A DNA stretch of 64,000 nucleotides from Lachnospiraceae bacterium AM93-12TA (GCA_027698105.1 JAQERH010000008.1:30799-94798), one strand, 5' to 3'. Counted from the first letter of the stretch, positions 18,492 through 28,088 are shown. Notes: generated from the letters alone by a model not told the origin. Numbers and translations are program-made.

Positions 18492-21400
18492 TCTGAAAAA
18501 AATTCTTGTCATTGGCTCCGGTCCGATCGTGATTGGCCAGGCAGCGGAATTTGACTACGCAGGTACCCAGGCATGCCTTGCACTGAAGGAAGAGGGCTAT
18601 GAGGTAGTGCTGTGCAATTCTAATCCGGCAACGATTATGACCGATACTTCTATTGCGGATAAGGTATACATGGAGCCGCTGACTCTGGAATATGTGGCCA
18701 AGATTGTCCGCCATGAGCGGCCGGATGCCATTGTTCCTGGAATTGGCGGCCAGACCGGGCTGAATCTGGCTATGCAGCTGGAAAAAAAGGGCATTTTAAA
18801 GGAGTGCCGGACAGAGCTTCTGGGAACCAGCAGCAGGAGCATTGAGACGGCGGAAGACAGAGAACTTTTTAAGGAACTGTGTGAAAGACTGGGAGAGCCG
18901 GTGCTTCCTTCCCTGGTAGCCAACACAGTGGAGGAGGCGGTAAAAGCGGCCGGCCAGATCGGATATCCGGTGGTCATCCGCCCGGCTTTCACTCTTGGGG
19001 GAACCGGAGGCGGTTTTGCAGAAGATGAAACCGAGTTTCTGGAGATGATAAAGAATGCCCTTGCTCTGTCTCCGGTTCATCAGGTGTTAATTGAAAAAAG
19101 TGTAAAAGGATTTAAAGAAATTGAATACGAGGTGATCCGGGACGCCAATGATACAGCCATTACGGTATGCAATATGGAAAATCTGGATCCGGTAGGAATC
19201 CATACGGGAGATTCCATTGTGGCTTGTCCTTCCCAGACGTTAACTAATAAGGAATACCAGATGCTGCGGGACAGCGCTCTGAAAATCATCCGGGCATTGA
19301 AAATTGAGGGCGGCTGCAACGTGCAGTTTGCGCTGGATCCCAATTCTTTCCAGTATTACCTGATCGAAGTAAATCCCCGGGTATCCCGTTCGTCTGCCCT
19401 GGCATCCAAGGCAAGCGGTTATCCCATTGCAAGAGTGTCGGCAAAGATCAGCGTAGGCATGACGCTGGATGAGATTATGCTGGTCAATACACCCGCTTCT
19501 TTTGAACCGGCGCTGGATTATGTGGTTACCAAAATGCCCCGTTTCCCCTTTGACAAATTCACAGATGCCAATCAGAAACTGGGGACACAGATGAAAGCGA
19601 CCGGAGAGGTCATGAGTGTGGGAAGAACCTTTGAGGAGAGTCTTTTAAAAGCCGTTCGTTCTCTGGAAACGGGGGTCTTCCATCTGTATATGGAAAAGTT
19701 TGAAAAGGAAGACAGGAATGCCCTGATGGATTATATCCGGATTGGTACCGATGACAGGATCTTTGCCATTGCCCGCCTGCTGCGGCTGGGTGAGCCGGTT
19801 TCTGCCATCTATAAACAGACGGGGATTGATCCGTGGTTCCTTTCTAAGATGAAACATATTACCGATATGGAACAGGAGCTGAAGACAGGCATCGGAGACA
19901 GGGAATTACTATACCAGGCGAAGAAAAACGGTTTTTCTGACAGAGCAGTCGGATGGCTGTGGAATATGAGTGAAAGCCAGGTTTATGAAATGAGGAAAAA
20001 GCAGGGGATCTTCCCTGTTTATAAAATGATCGATACCTGTGCATCGGAATTTGAAAGCTATGTTCCCTATTTTTACTCTACCTATGAAGAGGAAAATGAA
20101 TCGGTAATTGAAAACAGGAAAAAGATTGTGGTGCTGGGCTCCGGCCCGATCCGAATTGGGCAGGGAGTGGAGTTCGACTATTCAACGGTTCATGCGGTAA
20201 AGACGATCAAGGAGGCCGGATATGAGGCAATTATTATCAACAACAATCCGGAAACCGTATCCACCGATTACACTACATCCGATAAGCTGTATTTTGAGCC
20301 CTTGTGCGTGGAAGACGTCATGAATGTGATCCAGATGGAACAGCCGGACGGAGTCATTGCTTCCCTGGGCGGGCAGACGGCCATCAATCTGGCAAAGCCG
20401 CTGGAAGAGCGGGGAGTAACATTGATTGGCACAGGCTGCGCCGCCATTGAGAAAGCGGAAAACAGAGATGCCTTTGAAAAACTGTTATTGGAACTGAAAA
20501 TCCCCCAGCCCAAAGGACAGGCGGTAACCGCTCTGGAAGAGGGCGTGCAGGCGGCAGAGGCAATCGGCTATCCGGTTTTAGTGCGCCCCAGCTTTGTACT
20601 GGGTGGCAGAGCCATGCAGATCGTGGCCAAAGAGGAGCAGATGCGCCATTATCTGAAAACGGCAGTGGAGATTGATAAGGACAAGCCAGTGCTGGTGGAC
20701 AAATACATCTGCGGCAAGGAAGTGGAGGTTGACGCCATCTGTGATGGCAGGGAGATATTTGTACCTGGGATTATGGAACTGGTAGAACGGACCGGCGTCC
20801 ATTCTGGAGATTCCATCAGCGTGTATCCGGCTTTCAGCATCTCGGAAAAGGTTAAGGAGACGATTTTAGAGTATACCAGAAAGCTGGGCCTTGGAATTGG
20901 GATTGTGGGGCTTTATAATATCCAGTTTATTGTGGATAAGAAAGAACAGGTGTATATTATTGAGGTCAATCCCCGTTCTTCCCGGACCGTTCCCTTTCTG
21001 TCAAAAGCCACAGGCTATCCCCTGGCCGATATGGCAACAAAGGTTATCCTTGGAGAAAACCTGGAGAAGCAGGGCATTACCTGTATGTATCCGCAGGAAA
21101 AGACACGATGGTATGTGAAGGTTCCTGCATTTTCCTTCTCAAAATTACAGGGTATGGATGCTTATCTTTCACCGGAAATGAAGTCTACGGGAGAGGCTAT
21201 TGGATATGATAAAAAGCTTCACCGGGCAATGTACAAGGCCATGATCGCTTCTGGTATCCGGGTACAGAATTATGGAACAGTGATTGTGACCCTTGCAGAC
21301 GAGGACAAGGAAGAAGCCGTTCCTCTGATTCGTCGGTTCTATGATATGGGATTTAATATAGAAGCAACTTCATCAACAGCCGAGACTCTGAAACACCATG

Positions 21401-21666
21401 GAATCCGTACAAAAGTTCTGAGAAAGCCGTCGGAGGGCAGCCGGGAAATCCTGGATGCCATAAGCGCCGGATATGTCAGCTATGTGATTAATACCCGTGC
21501 CATTCTCTCCGGCATTCACTATGAAGACGGCGCAGCAATCCGGAGCGCTGCATCGCAGAATCATGTTACTATGTTTACGTCCCTTGATACCGTAAGGGTA
21601 TTGCTGGATGTTCTGGAAGAGATTACCATTGGCGTTTCTGCCATAACGGAGGAGGAAAATATATGA
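18475..21666 (+). CDS. carB: Carbamoyl-phosphate synthase large subunit
   Basis: Forms carbamoyl phosphate from bicarbonate, ammonia and two ATP. 1063 residues with the expected internal duplication: KILVIGSGPIVIGQAAEFDY near residue 7 and KIVVLGSGPIRIGQGVEFDY near residue 551 open the two synthetase halves, each with an ATP-grasp domain (PAFTLGGTGGG; PSFVLGGRAM) and a biotin-carboxylase-like ligand loop (EVNPRVSRSSALASKA; EVNPRSSRTVPFLSKA). The last 130 residues are the MGS-like allosteric domain. It overlaps carA by 17 bases and dapL by 4. Confidence 0.98.
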   Translation: MAKRTDLKKILVIGSGPIVIGQAAEFDYAGTQACLALKEEGYEVVLCNSNPATIMTDTSIADKVYMEPLTLEYVAKIVRHERPDAIVPGIGGQTGLNLAMQLEKKGILKECRTELLGTSSRSIETAEDRELFKELCERLGEPVLPSLVANTVEEAVKAAGQIGYPVVIRPAFTLGGTGGGFAEDETEFLEMIKNALALSPVHQVLIEKSVKGFKEIEYEVIRDANDTAITVCNMENLDPVGIHTGDSIVACPSQTLTNKEYQMLRDSALKIIRALKIEGGCNVQFALDPNSFQYYLIEVNPRVSRSSALASKASGYPIARVSAKISVGMTLDEIMLVNTPASFEPALDYVVTKMPRFPFDKFTDANQKLGTQMKATGEVMSVGRTFEESLLKAVRSLETGVFHLYMEKFEKEDRNALMDYIRIGTDDRIFAIARLLRLGEPVSAIYKQTGIDPWFLSKMKHITDMEQELKTGIGDRELLYQAKKNGFSDRAVGWLWNMSESQVYEMRKKQGIFPVYKMIDTCASEFESYVPYFYSTYEEENESVIENRKKIVVLGSGPIRIGQGVEFDYSTVHAVKTIKEAGYEAIIINNNPETVSTDYTTSDKLYFEPLCVEDVMNVIQMEQPDGVIASLGGQTAINLAKPLEERGVTLIGTGCAAIEKAENRDAFEKLLLELKIPQPKGQAVTALEEGVQAAEAIGYPVLVRPSFVLGGRAMQIVAKEEQMRHYLKTAVEIDKDKPVLVDKYICGKEVEVDAICDGREIFVPGIMELVERTGVHSGDSISVYPAFSISEKVKETILEYTRKLGLGIGIVGLYNIQFIVDKKEQVYIIEVNPRSSRTVPFLSKATGYPLADMATKVILGENLEKQGITCMYPQEKTRWYVKVPAFSFSKLQGMDAYLSPEMKSTGEAIGYDKKLHRAMYKAMIASGIRVQNYGTVIVTLADEDKEEAVPLIRRFYDMGFNIEATSSTAETLKHHGIRTKVLRKPSEGSREILDAISAGYVSYVINTRAILSGIHYEDGAAIRSAASQNHVTMFTSLDTVRVLLDVLEEITIGVSAITEEENI

Positions 21667-22859
21667 TACCAAATACAAATTACAGTGAGCTCAAGGACTC
21701 CTATCTGTTTTACCACATTGCACAGAAAACAAAGGCCTACCTGAACAGTCATCCAGACAGCTATCTGTATCGGATGGGAATCGGAGATGTATCTCTTCCC
21801 CTTTGCGATGCGGTCGTTGAAGCTCTTCACAGGGCGGTAGATGATCAGAGCCAGAAAAGTACTTTTCACGGCTATATGCCGGAGTGCGGGGATCCGGGAC
21901 TGCGGGAGACCATTGCAGATTATTATAAGAAAAGAAAAGTATCCCTTTTGCCAGAGGAAGTGTTTGTTTCCAGCGGCGCAAGCGATGAACTGGGGGATAT
22001 TCTGGATCTGTTTGGAAGAGACAAAACGGTTATGATCATGGAACCTGCTTATCCTGCCTATGTAGACGCCAATATAATCGCAGGAAACCGGATCATTCAT
22101 ATTCCTTCCGGAAAGGAGAATGGTTTTTTACCCTTGCCGGATGAAACAACGGCGGCAGATGTCATTTATATCTGTTCGCCCAATAATCCCACCGGGGCAG
22201 TTTTTAACTGTGAGCAATTAAAGTTATGGGTCGATTATGCCAACAGAATCGATGCTGTTCTCCTGTTTGACGCTGCATACGAGGCGTTTATTGAAGAGGA
22301 AGACATTCCCCATAGTATCTTTGAAATTGAGGGAGCGAAAACCTGTGCCATTGAAATCTGCTCCCTGTCCAAAACTGCAGGCTTTACGGGAACCAGGCTG
22401 GGCTATACGGTAATTCCTAAGGAGCTGAATCGCAGCGGAATGAATCTGAATGAGATGTGGGTACGGAACCGCACGACGAAAACTAACGGCGTGTCCTATA
22501 TCATTCAACGAGGCGGGGCGGCCGTGTTCACAGAGGAAGGGCAGAGACAGATCCGGGAACGGATCCAGGTGTACAAAAACAACGCAAAGGTATTGATGGA
22601 GTCCCTTGACCAGCTGGGAATCTGGTACTGCGGAGGAAAGAACGCCCCCTATATCTGGATGAAGTGCCCGGACGGAATGGGAAGCTGGGAGTTTTTTGAT
22701 TACCTGCTTCAGGAGATCCAGGTGGTTGGAACTCCGGGAGAAGGCTTTGGAGCCTGCGGAGAAGGCTATTTCCGATTTTCTACCTTTGGTTCGCCGGAGG
22801 ATACAAAGGAGGCGGCCAGGAGGCTGGCAGAACTGCTTTCAAATAAGACAAAAGAGTAA
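21663..22859 (+). CDS. dapL: LL-diaminopimelate aminotransferase-like enzyme
   Basis: PLP aminotransferase (fold type I) expected to convert tetrahydrodipicolinate to LL-diaminopimelate with glutamate as amino donor, for lysine and peptidoglycan. 398 residues. DapL-type marks: LYRMGIGDVSLPL near the N-terminus, FHGYMPECGDPGLRE, CSPNNPTGAVF and the PLP lysine in CSLSKTAGFTGTRLGYTVIP. ATG 21663 overlaps the carB stop by 4 bases, so it is the last gene of the glnN operon and the only one that does not use glutamine directly. Related aminotransferases share these motifs, so the exact substrate is a family-based inference. Confidence 0.85.
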   Translation: MIPNTNYSELKDSYLFYHIAQKTKAYLNSHPDSYLYRMGIGDVSLPLCDAVVEALHRAVDDQSQKSTFHGYMPECGDPGLRETIADYYKKRKVSLLPEEVFVSSGASDELGDILDLFGRDKTVMIMEPAYPAYVDANIIAGNRIIHIPSGKENGFLPLPDETTAADVIYICSPNNPTGAVFNCEQLKLWVDYANRIDAVLLFDAAYEAFIEEEDIPHSIFEIEGAKTCAIEICSLSKTAGFTGTRLGYTVIPKELNRSGMNLNEMWVRNRTTKTNGVSYIIQRGGAAVFTEEGQRQIRERIQVYKNNAKVLMESLDQLGIWYCGGKNAPYIWMKCPDGMGSWEFFDYLLQEIQVVGTPGEGFGACGEGYFRFSTFGSPEDTKEAARRLAELLSNKTKE

Positions 22860-22989
22860 ATCAGGTTACGTTTCTTCAGTCATATCGGAAGCGATTTCAA
22901 GCCGCGCCGTTTTTTCAAGCTATTGGTATGGCGGCGACTTTATCTTTTTCCTTTTGTTTCAATTTCAGGACTTACGTCTAAGCCATAAT

Positions 22990-23021
22990 TTAAGGTATAG
23001 TTAAGGTCAGGAAGTTATGAT
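22990..23021 (+). promoter_or_regulatory. Direct-repeat operator and -10 of the two-component operon
   Basis: TTAAGGT occurs at 22990-22996 and again at 23001-23007, 11 bases apart as for OmpR-family regulators. A -10 box TATGAT follows at 23016-23021, 15 bases from the start of the second repeat, and there is no other -35. The same arrangement recurs at 24948-24978, suggesting autoregulation by the neighbouring response regulator. Confidence 0.6.
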
Positions 23022-23047
23022 AGAAATAAAATGAGGAGGAGTGTACT

Positions 23048-23722
23048 ATGAGGCTTCTTTTTGCAGAGGATGAAAAAGCGCTGTCGAAAGCGCTGACGGC
23101 GATCCTGGAGAGAAATAACTACACGGTTGACGCTGTCTACGATGGACAGAGTGCACTGGATTACCTTGTCACAGATAATTATGACGGGGTGATCCTGGAT
23201 ATTATGATGCCAAAACTGGACGGAATTTCCGTATTGAAAAAAATCCGGGAGAGGGGGAATCTCGTTCCCGTCCTGCTTCTGACCGCAAAATCAGAGGTGG
23301 ACGATAAGGTTCTGGGCCTGGATGCAGGGGCCAATGATTATCTGGCCAAACCGTTTGACTCCAAAGAATTGCTGGCAAGGATACGGGCCATGACACGGAC
23401 GCAGACGGCGCAAACCAGCTCGAAGCTGCAATTTGGAAATGTGACCTTGGACCGTGCTACATTTGAGTTGTCCTCTTCTTCTGGAAGCTTTAGACTGGCA
23501 AATAAGGAATTTCAGATGCTGGAGTTCCTGATGTCAAATCCACGCCAGATTATTTCAGCGGAGCGTTTTATGGAAAAAATATGGGGATATGACAGTGAGA
23601 CTGAGATGAACGTAGTCTGGGTATATATATCCTATCTGAGGAAAAAACTGACGGCGATTCATGCCAATGTCCAGATCAAGGCAACGAGAAATGTGGGATA
23701 TTCTCTGGAGGAACTGGTATGA
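23048..23722 (+). CDS. OmpR-family response regulator
   Basis: Two-component transcription factor, 224 residues. Receiver domain 1-118 has the acidic residues E7-D8, phospho-acceptor D51 (ILDIMMPKLDG), T79 and K101 (YLAKPF). The C-terminal winged-helix DNA-binding domain (about 125-224) ends with the usual ISYLRKKL and ATRNVGYSLE motifs. GAGGAGTGTACT precedes ATG 23048. The kinase gene overlaps its end by 4 bases. Direct repeats in its own promoter and in the next operon's promoter are the likely binding sites. Confidence 0.95.
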   Translation: MRLLFAEDEKALSKALTAILERNNYTVDAVYDGQSALDYLVTDNYDGVILDIMMPKLDGISVLKKIRERGNLVPVLLLTAKSEVDDKVLGLDAGANDYLAKPFDSKELLARIRAMTRTQTAQTSSKLQFGNVTLDRATFELSSSSGSFRLANKEFQMLEFLMSNPRQIISAERFMEKIWGYDSETEMNVVWVYISYLRKKLTAIHANVQIKATRNVGYSLEELV

Positions 23723-24951
23723 TTAAAAAACTGCGCTTTAAGCTGATTTTTGTTTCCATGATCTCCCTTCTGATCGTGCTGATAACGATAGAGGGTATGA
23801 TTGGAGTTATGAATTACCGGAAGGTGGTACTGGATGCAGATCAGGTTTTGGAGATTTTGTCGGATCATGCCGGGAGATTTCCAGAGAATTTTCCTTTGAA
23901 AAAAGGCCATGACAGGCCGAGAATGTCGCCGGAGCTTCCCTATGAATCCAGATATTTTTCGGTGCTTTTCGATGAGGAAGGGAATGAGCGTTCCGTTGAC
24001 ATCGGAAAAGTGGCGGCGATAGACCGGGAAGAGGCCTCTGCTTATGCCAGAAAGGTCTGGAGCGGACAGAAGGACAAAGGCTTTATGGGAAACTACAGAT
24101 ATATGGTAACCCGGACAGAGGCAGGGATACGGATCACATTCCTGGACTGCAGGCGTCAGCAGGACATGTTCCAGAACCTGCTGGTAAACGCACTGTGGAT
24201 TTCCCTGGCTGGCCTGGGGGCCGTGCTTTTGCTGATCATTTACCTGTCATCCCGTATTATAAAACCTTTTTCGGATAATTATGAAAAACAGAAGCATTTT
24301 ATCACAGATGCAGGACACGAGCTCAGGACTCCTCTGACGATCATCCAGGCAGATACGGAAATCTTAGAGATGGATTGCGGGGAAGAGAATGAATGGCTGG
24401 CGGATATCAGAAAGCAGACAAAGCGTATGAACGACCTGACTAATGCGCTGATTGCACTGTCACGGATGGAGGAAGGAATACAGAAGGAAATGATGATAGA
24501 TTTTCCTCTTTCAGATATGGTGGAAGAGATTGTAAATACCTTTAGAGGACCAACCAGGCTGCGTGAAATCAAGCTTTCCAGTTCTATTTCGCCTATGATG
24601 TCTATGAGAGGGGATCAGAAGGCGATCCACAGCCTGATCACGATCCTGCTGGATAATGCTGTAAAATACTCGAATGACAGAGGAACGATTTTCGTGACCC
24701 TTGAGAAGAAGAAAAACAGGATCCGGCTATCGGTTTTTAATACAACGGAGTGCATTTCCAGGGAGCAGATTTCTCATTTATTTGACCGCTTTTATCGCAC
24801 AGATGATTCCAGGAATTCCGAGACAGGGGGATATGGATTGGGCTTATCGATCGCAGCATCAACAGTGGCATCGCACAACGGAAAAATTACTGCTGAAACA
24901 AAGGACGAAAAATCGCTGCAGATCACAGTTACATTTCCGGCTTCCTTTTAA
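23719..24951 (+). CDS. Sensor histidine kinase
   Basis: Membrane sensor, 410 residues. Transmembrane helices at about 8-30 and 156-177 flank a 125-residue extracellular region of no recognised family. The catalytic part has H200 in GHELRTPLT (H-box), the N-box LLDNAVKYSND with N313, the F-box HLFDRFYRTDD and the G-box GGYGLGLSIA. The usual DxGxG box reads VFNTTECIS, a variant common in Firmicute kinases. Partner of the preceding regulator (4-base overlap). The signal is unknown; the target operon downstream suggests an envelope-related cue. Confidence 0.93.
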   Translation: MIKKLRFKLIFVSMISLLIVLITIEGMIGVMNYRKVVLDADQVLEILSDHAGRFPENFPLKKGHDRPRMSPELPYESRYFSVLFDEEGNERSVDIGKVAAIDREEASAYARKVWSGQKDKGFMGNYRYMVTRTEAGIRITFLDCRRQQDMFQNLLVNALWISLAGLGAVLLLIIYLSSRIIKPFSDNYEKQKHFITDAGHELRTPLTIIQADTEILEMDCGEENEWLADIRKQTKRMNDLTNALIALSRMEEGIQKEMMIDFPLSDMVEEIVNTFRGPTRLREIKLSSSISPMMSMRGDQKAIHSLITILLDNAVKYSNDRGTIFVTLEKKKNRIRLSVFNTTECISREQISHLFDRFYRTDDSRNSETGGYGLGLSIAASTVASHNGKITAETKDEKSLQITVTFPASF

Positions 24952-24978
24952 GTTGAGTTAAGGTATGTCCTTTATAGT
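24948..24978 (+). promoter_or_regulatory. Direct-repeat operator and -10 of the VTC operon
   Basis: TTAAGTT (24948-24954) and TTAAGGT (24958-24964), 10 bases apart, then TATAGT (24973-24978) 15 bases from the start of the second repeat: the same geometry as upstream of the response regulator. The first repeat overlaps the stop codon of the kinase gene. Confidence 0.6.
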
Positions 24979-25010
24979 AAGGACATCAACAAAAGGAAGG
25001 AGAAATCGAT

Positions 25011-25730
25011 ATGCCATGCCAGACAACATTTAAGAGGTATGAATTAAAATATTTACTTACGCTAAGGGAAAAAGAGAATATTTTAAATACTATGAGAGAG
25101 CATATGAAGCTGGACTTCTATGGACGAACCACCATACGAAATATTTATTTTGATACAGCAACCTTTCAGCTGATCCGCCGCTCTCTGGAGAAACCTGTTT
25201 ATAAGGAAAAACTCAGGGTGAGGAGTTACTGTCGGGTAAAGGAGGAAGACCCAGTATTTGTGGAGCTTAAAAAGAAGTATAAATCTGTCGTATACAAGCG
25301 GAGGCTGGTTCTTCCGGAAAAGGCAGTTATGGACAGCTTCCAGAAGGGGCTTCCCCTTCCAATAGCTTCCCAGATTGGTGAAGAAATCCAGTATTTCCGT
25401 GATTATTACGGAGAACTTTTTCCGGCCGTTTTCCTGACCTATGAGAGAGAAGCGTTTTATTCTCTGGACGGCAGCGACTTTCGGGTTACATTTGATGAGA
25501 ATATTCTATACAGAAGAAAGGATATGGATCTGGGCAGCAGGATTTACGGGATTCCGTTGATAGAAAAAAATCAGTCATTGATGGAAATTAAAACATCCGG
25601 GGGGATCCCTCTCTGGATGAGCCATGCGCTGAGCAGATGCCATATTTATCAGACGTCATTTTCCAAATATGGTTCTGCATACAGGCAGATGATGAAAGAA
25701 GGAATGCAGGGAGGATACTGTTATGCTTAA
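25011..25730 (+). CDS. VTC-domain (polyphosphate polymerase-like) protein
   Basis: 239 residues made almost entirely of the VTC/CYTH-type tunnel domain, related to the catalytic domain of yeast polyphosphate polymerase Vtc4. Typical elements are FKRYELKYLL, TIRNIYFDT, KEKLRVRSYC, VFVELKKKYKSVVYKRR, FLTYEREAF, RVTFDENI and LMEIKTSG, which provide the basic and acidic residues lining the triphosphate tunnel. Bacterial members near DUF4956 and CotH-type proteins are usually annotated polyphosphate polymerase domain protein; the reaction has not been read from sequence. GGAAGGAG before ATG 25011. Overlaps the DUF4956 gene by 8 bases. Confidence 0.87.
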   Translation: MPCQTTFKRYELKYLLTLREKENILNTMREHMKLDFYGRTTIRNIYFDTATFQLIRRSLEKPVYKEKLRVRSYCRVKEEDPVFVELKKKYKSVVYKRRLVLPEKAVMDSFQKGLPLPIASQIGEEIQYFRDYYGELFPAVFLTYEREAFYSLDGSDFRVTFDENILYRRKDMDLGSRIYGIPLIEKNQSLMEIKTSGGIPLWMSHALSRCHIYQTSFSKYGSAYRQMMKEGMQGGYCYA

Positions 25731-26418
25731 TACGATGTTTCGAGGGATTTTTGATACGGATATGACCCGTGTCATCGCAGTCTCAGACTTTTTATTATGT
25801 GTTGCCTGCGCGTTGATAATCGGCCTTTTTCTGGCCTTTGCCTATATGTACCAGACCCGGTATACCAAGAGCTTTGTGGCAACGCTGGCCCTTCTTCCTG
25901 CTGTTGTCTGCGTAGTAATCATGATGGTAAATGGGAATGTAGGCACCGGAGTAGCGGTGGCAGGGGCATTCAGCCTGGTGCGGTTCCGTTCTGTGCCGGG
26001 AACAGCAAAAGAGATCGGGGCGATTTTCCTGGCAATGTGTTCCGGCCTGGTAGCCGGGATGGGATATCTGGCCTATGCGTTTTTGGCAGCGCTGATCCTG
26101 GGCGGGATGATGCTTTTGTACAGCCAGCTGGACTTTGGAACCAGAAGAGGTTCTTCCAATTATAAGACCATGCACATTACGATCCCGGAGGATTTGGATT
26201 ACAGCGGAGTGTTTGACGGGATTTTAACAAAGTATACGAGAAGATATGAACTTCAGCAGGTAAAAACCACCAATATGGGAAGCCTTTTTAAGCTGACGTA
26301 TGATGTGGTTTTGAAAAATCCCAAAAAAGAGAAGGAGTTTATTGATGAACTGCGGTGCCGGAACGGGAATCTGGAGATCATGGTATGCAGACAGGAGACA
26401 GGAGCAGGAGAATTGTAG
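25723..26418 (+). CDS. DUF4956 membrane protein
   Basis: 231 residues with about four transmembrane helices between residues 20 and 140 (for example VCVVIMMVNGNVGTGVAVAG and ALILGGMMLLY), the conserved AFSLVRFRSVPGTAKEIG segment of the family, and a soluble C-terminal domain of about 90 residues resembling a ferredoxin-like fold. DUF4956 proteins are commonly encoded beside VTC-domain proteins; the pair may make and translocate or anchor a polymer, but this is inference. Start ATG 25723 lies inside the end of the VTC gene. Confidence 0.85.
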   Translation: MLNTMFRGIFDTDMTRVIAVSDFLLCVACALIIGLFLAFAYMYQTRYTKSFVATLALLPAVVCVVIMMVNGNVGTGVAVAGAFSLVRFRSVPGTAKEIGAIFLAMCSGLVAGMGYLAYAFLAALILGGMMLLYSQLDFGTRRGSSNYKTMHITIPEDLDYSGVFDGILTKYTRRYELQQVKTTNMGSLFKLTYDVVLKNPKKEKEFIDELRCRNGNLEIMVCRQETGAGEL

Positions 26419-26429
26419 GAGGAATGCAG

Positions 26430-28088
26430 ATGAGAAGAAAACAAATCGGAAGTATGGTTATAGCGGGAGCTGTTTTATTGTCTGGATGCGGCCAGAAATC
26501 TTCAAGAGTCGAGACAGGAGAGACTGCGCAGACAGTCCAGGAAACAGAGACCGCAGGCGGAGAACAGGAGACAGAAGCGGCAGATGGGACGCAGGAGATC
26601 GATTTAGCGGATATGTTCTCTGACAGGGACAGGGATGCAACCTACGATGAAGCAGAGAGCGCAGTCATCCAGCTCTCTGACGGAGGATCTTCCTGCGGAT
26701 CGGATGCAGTGGTCATTTCCCAGAATACCGTGACGATCACGGATGAGGGAACCTACATCCTTTCCGGAAGCCTGTCAGATGGCATGGTGGTGGTAGACAC
26801 TGAGGATACGGATAAAGTGCAGCTGGTATTTAAGGGAGTGTCCGTCTCCAATCCGGATTCGGCGGCAGTCTACATTGCGTCTGCTGATAAGGTGTTTATC
26901 ACGCTGGCGGAGGGCACGGAAAACGTTGTGTCAAATGGCGGAACTTATACGGATATAGATGAAAATAATATTGATGGGGTTGTTTTCTCAAAAGCGGATT
27001 TGTCCTTTAACGGAACGGGAAAACTCACAGTTACGGCCACCGCAGGCCATGGAATCGTGTCGAAGGATGATCTGATTTTTACAGGCAGAAGCTATGAGAT
27101 TTCGGCGGCGGAGCATGGAATGGAGGGAAAGGACAGCGTCCGGATCGCAGACGGAACCTACCGGATCACTTCTGGAAAGGACGGAATCCATGGGGAAAAT
27201 AAAGATGACGCAGCCCTTGGATTTGTCTACATAGCGGGCGGAACTTTTGAAATCGCATCTCCGGAAGATGATGGGATCCATGCAGGAAGCGGACTTACCA
27301 TTACCGGCGGCGTTATAGATATTACAGACAGCTATGAAGGGCTCGAGGGCCTGACGGTGGACATTATGGGAGGCCAGATCTCTGTGGCAGCCTCTGATGA
27401 TGGGATCAATGCAGCCGGAGGAAATGATGGAAGCGGCATGGAAGGAGCGGATGGGGATCCATTTGCATCGACAGAAGGGGCCTATATTTCCATTTCGGGA
27501 GGAAATCTGTGGATCAATGCATCGGGAGACGGGATTGATTCCAACGGGGATCTCACGGTTTCCGGAGGAGAGACATACCTGTCAGGGCCGGTAAATGGAG
27601 GGAACAGCTCGCTGGATTACGGCGGAACGGCAGTGATCACAGGCGGTGTTTTTGCCTCCACAGGATCGTCGGGAATGGCGCAGAATTTTGGCGATTCCTC
27701 TACCCAGGGGACAATGATGGTCCGCGTGGATCCCCAGGAAGCGGGAACCCAGGTTACACTGAAAGACAGCACGGGAGCTGAGCTCCTGTCCTGGAAGGGG
27801 GAAAAAGAATACTCTTCCGTTCTGATCAGCAGTCCCAAGATTCAGCAGGGAGAGACATATACGTTAACAGCCGGTACGTCGGAAACTACTGTTTCCATGG
27901 ATAGCCTGGTTTATGGAAACGAAGCTTTCAGAGGCGGTGGAGTTCCTAAGAGAGAAAAACCATCCGGAGGAGGAGAAGCTCCCAGAGGACAGGAATCTGC
28001 AGGGGGAAGGATGGCCCCGGATGGAATGAAGGAAAGACAGGAGCAGGGAGAACTGCCGGGAGAAGGAACCGGACAGGAAAGCCAGTAA
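26430..28088 (+). CDS. Secreted beta-helix lipoprotein, carbohydrate-binding (Cthe_2159-like)
   Basis: 552 residues. Lipoprotein signal ends in VLLSGC, then a Gln/Glu/Thr-rich linker to about residue 60. The body (about 90-440) is a string of short repeats such as DGVVFSKADLSFNGTG, DGIHGENKDD, DGIHAGSGLTITGG and DGINAAGGNDG, the DGI-type turns of the right-handed beta-helix Cthe_2159 family that binds calcium and acidic polysaccharides. The C-terminus is a disordered, Gly/Glu/Arg/Pro-rich tail. Three in-frame starts exist; ATG 26430 is spaced 7 bases from AGGAGG (26417-26422), the earlier ones are inside or against it. Last structural gene of the VTC-DUF4956 operon; probably displayed on the cell surface. 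Confidence 0.83.
   Translation: MRRKQIGSMVIAGAVLLSGCGQKSSRVETGETAQTVQETETAGGEQETEAADGTQEIDLADMFSDRDRDATYDEAESAVIQLSDGGSSCGSDAVVISQNTVTITDEGTYILSGSLSDGMVVVDTEDTDKVQLVFKGVSVSNPDSAAVYIASADKVFITLAEGTENVVSNGGTYTDIDENNIDGVVFSKADLSFNGTGKLTVTATAGHGIVSKDDLIFTGRSYEISAAEHGMEGKDSVRIADGTYRITSGKDGIHGENKDDAALGFVYIAGGTFEIASPEDDGIHAGSGLTITGGVIDITDSYEGLEGLTVDIMGGQISVAASDDGINAAGGNDGSGMEGADGDPFASTEGAYISISGGNLWINASGDGIDSNGDLTVSGGETYLSGPVNGGNSSLDYGGTAVITGGVFASTGSSGMAQNFGDSSTQGTMMVRVDPQEAGTQVTLKDSTGAELLSWKGEKEYSSVLISSPKIQQGETYTLTAGTSETTVSMDSLVYGNEAFRGGGVPKREKPSGGGEAPRGQESAGGRMAPDGMKERQEQGELPGEGTGQESQ

Noticed and set aside
17823..18512. 229-codon minus-strand open frame across carA/carB
   Set aside because: Shadow of the carA coding region; no family similarity and no promoter.
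22860..22989. Possible terminator after dapL (GCCGC/GCGGC)
   Set aside because: Stem is only 5 bp with a long loop; not convincing although a stop to the long operon is expected here.
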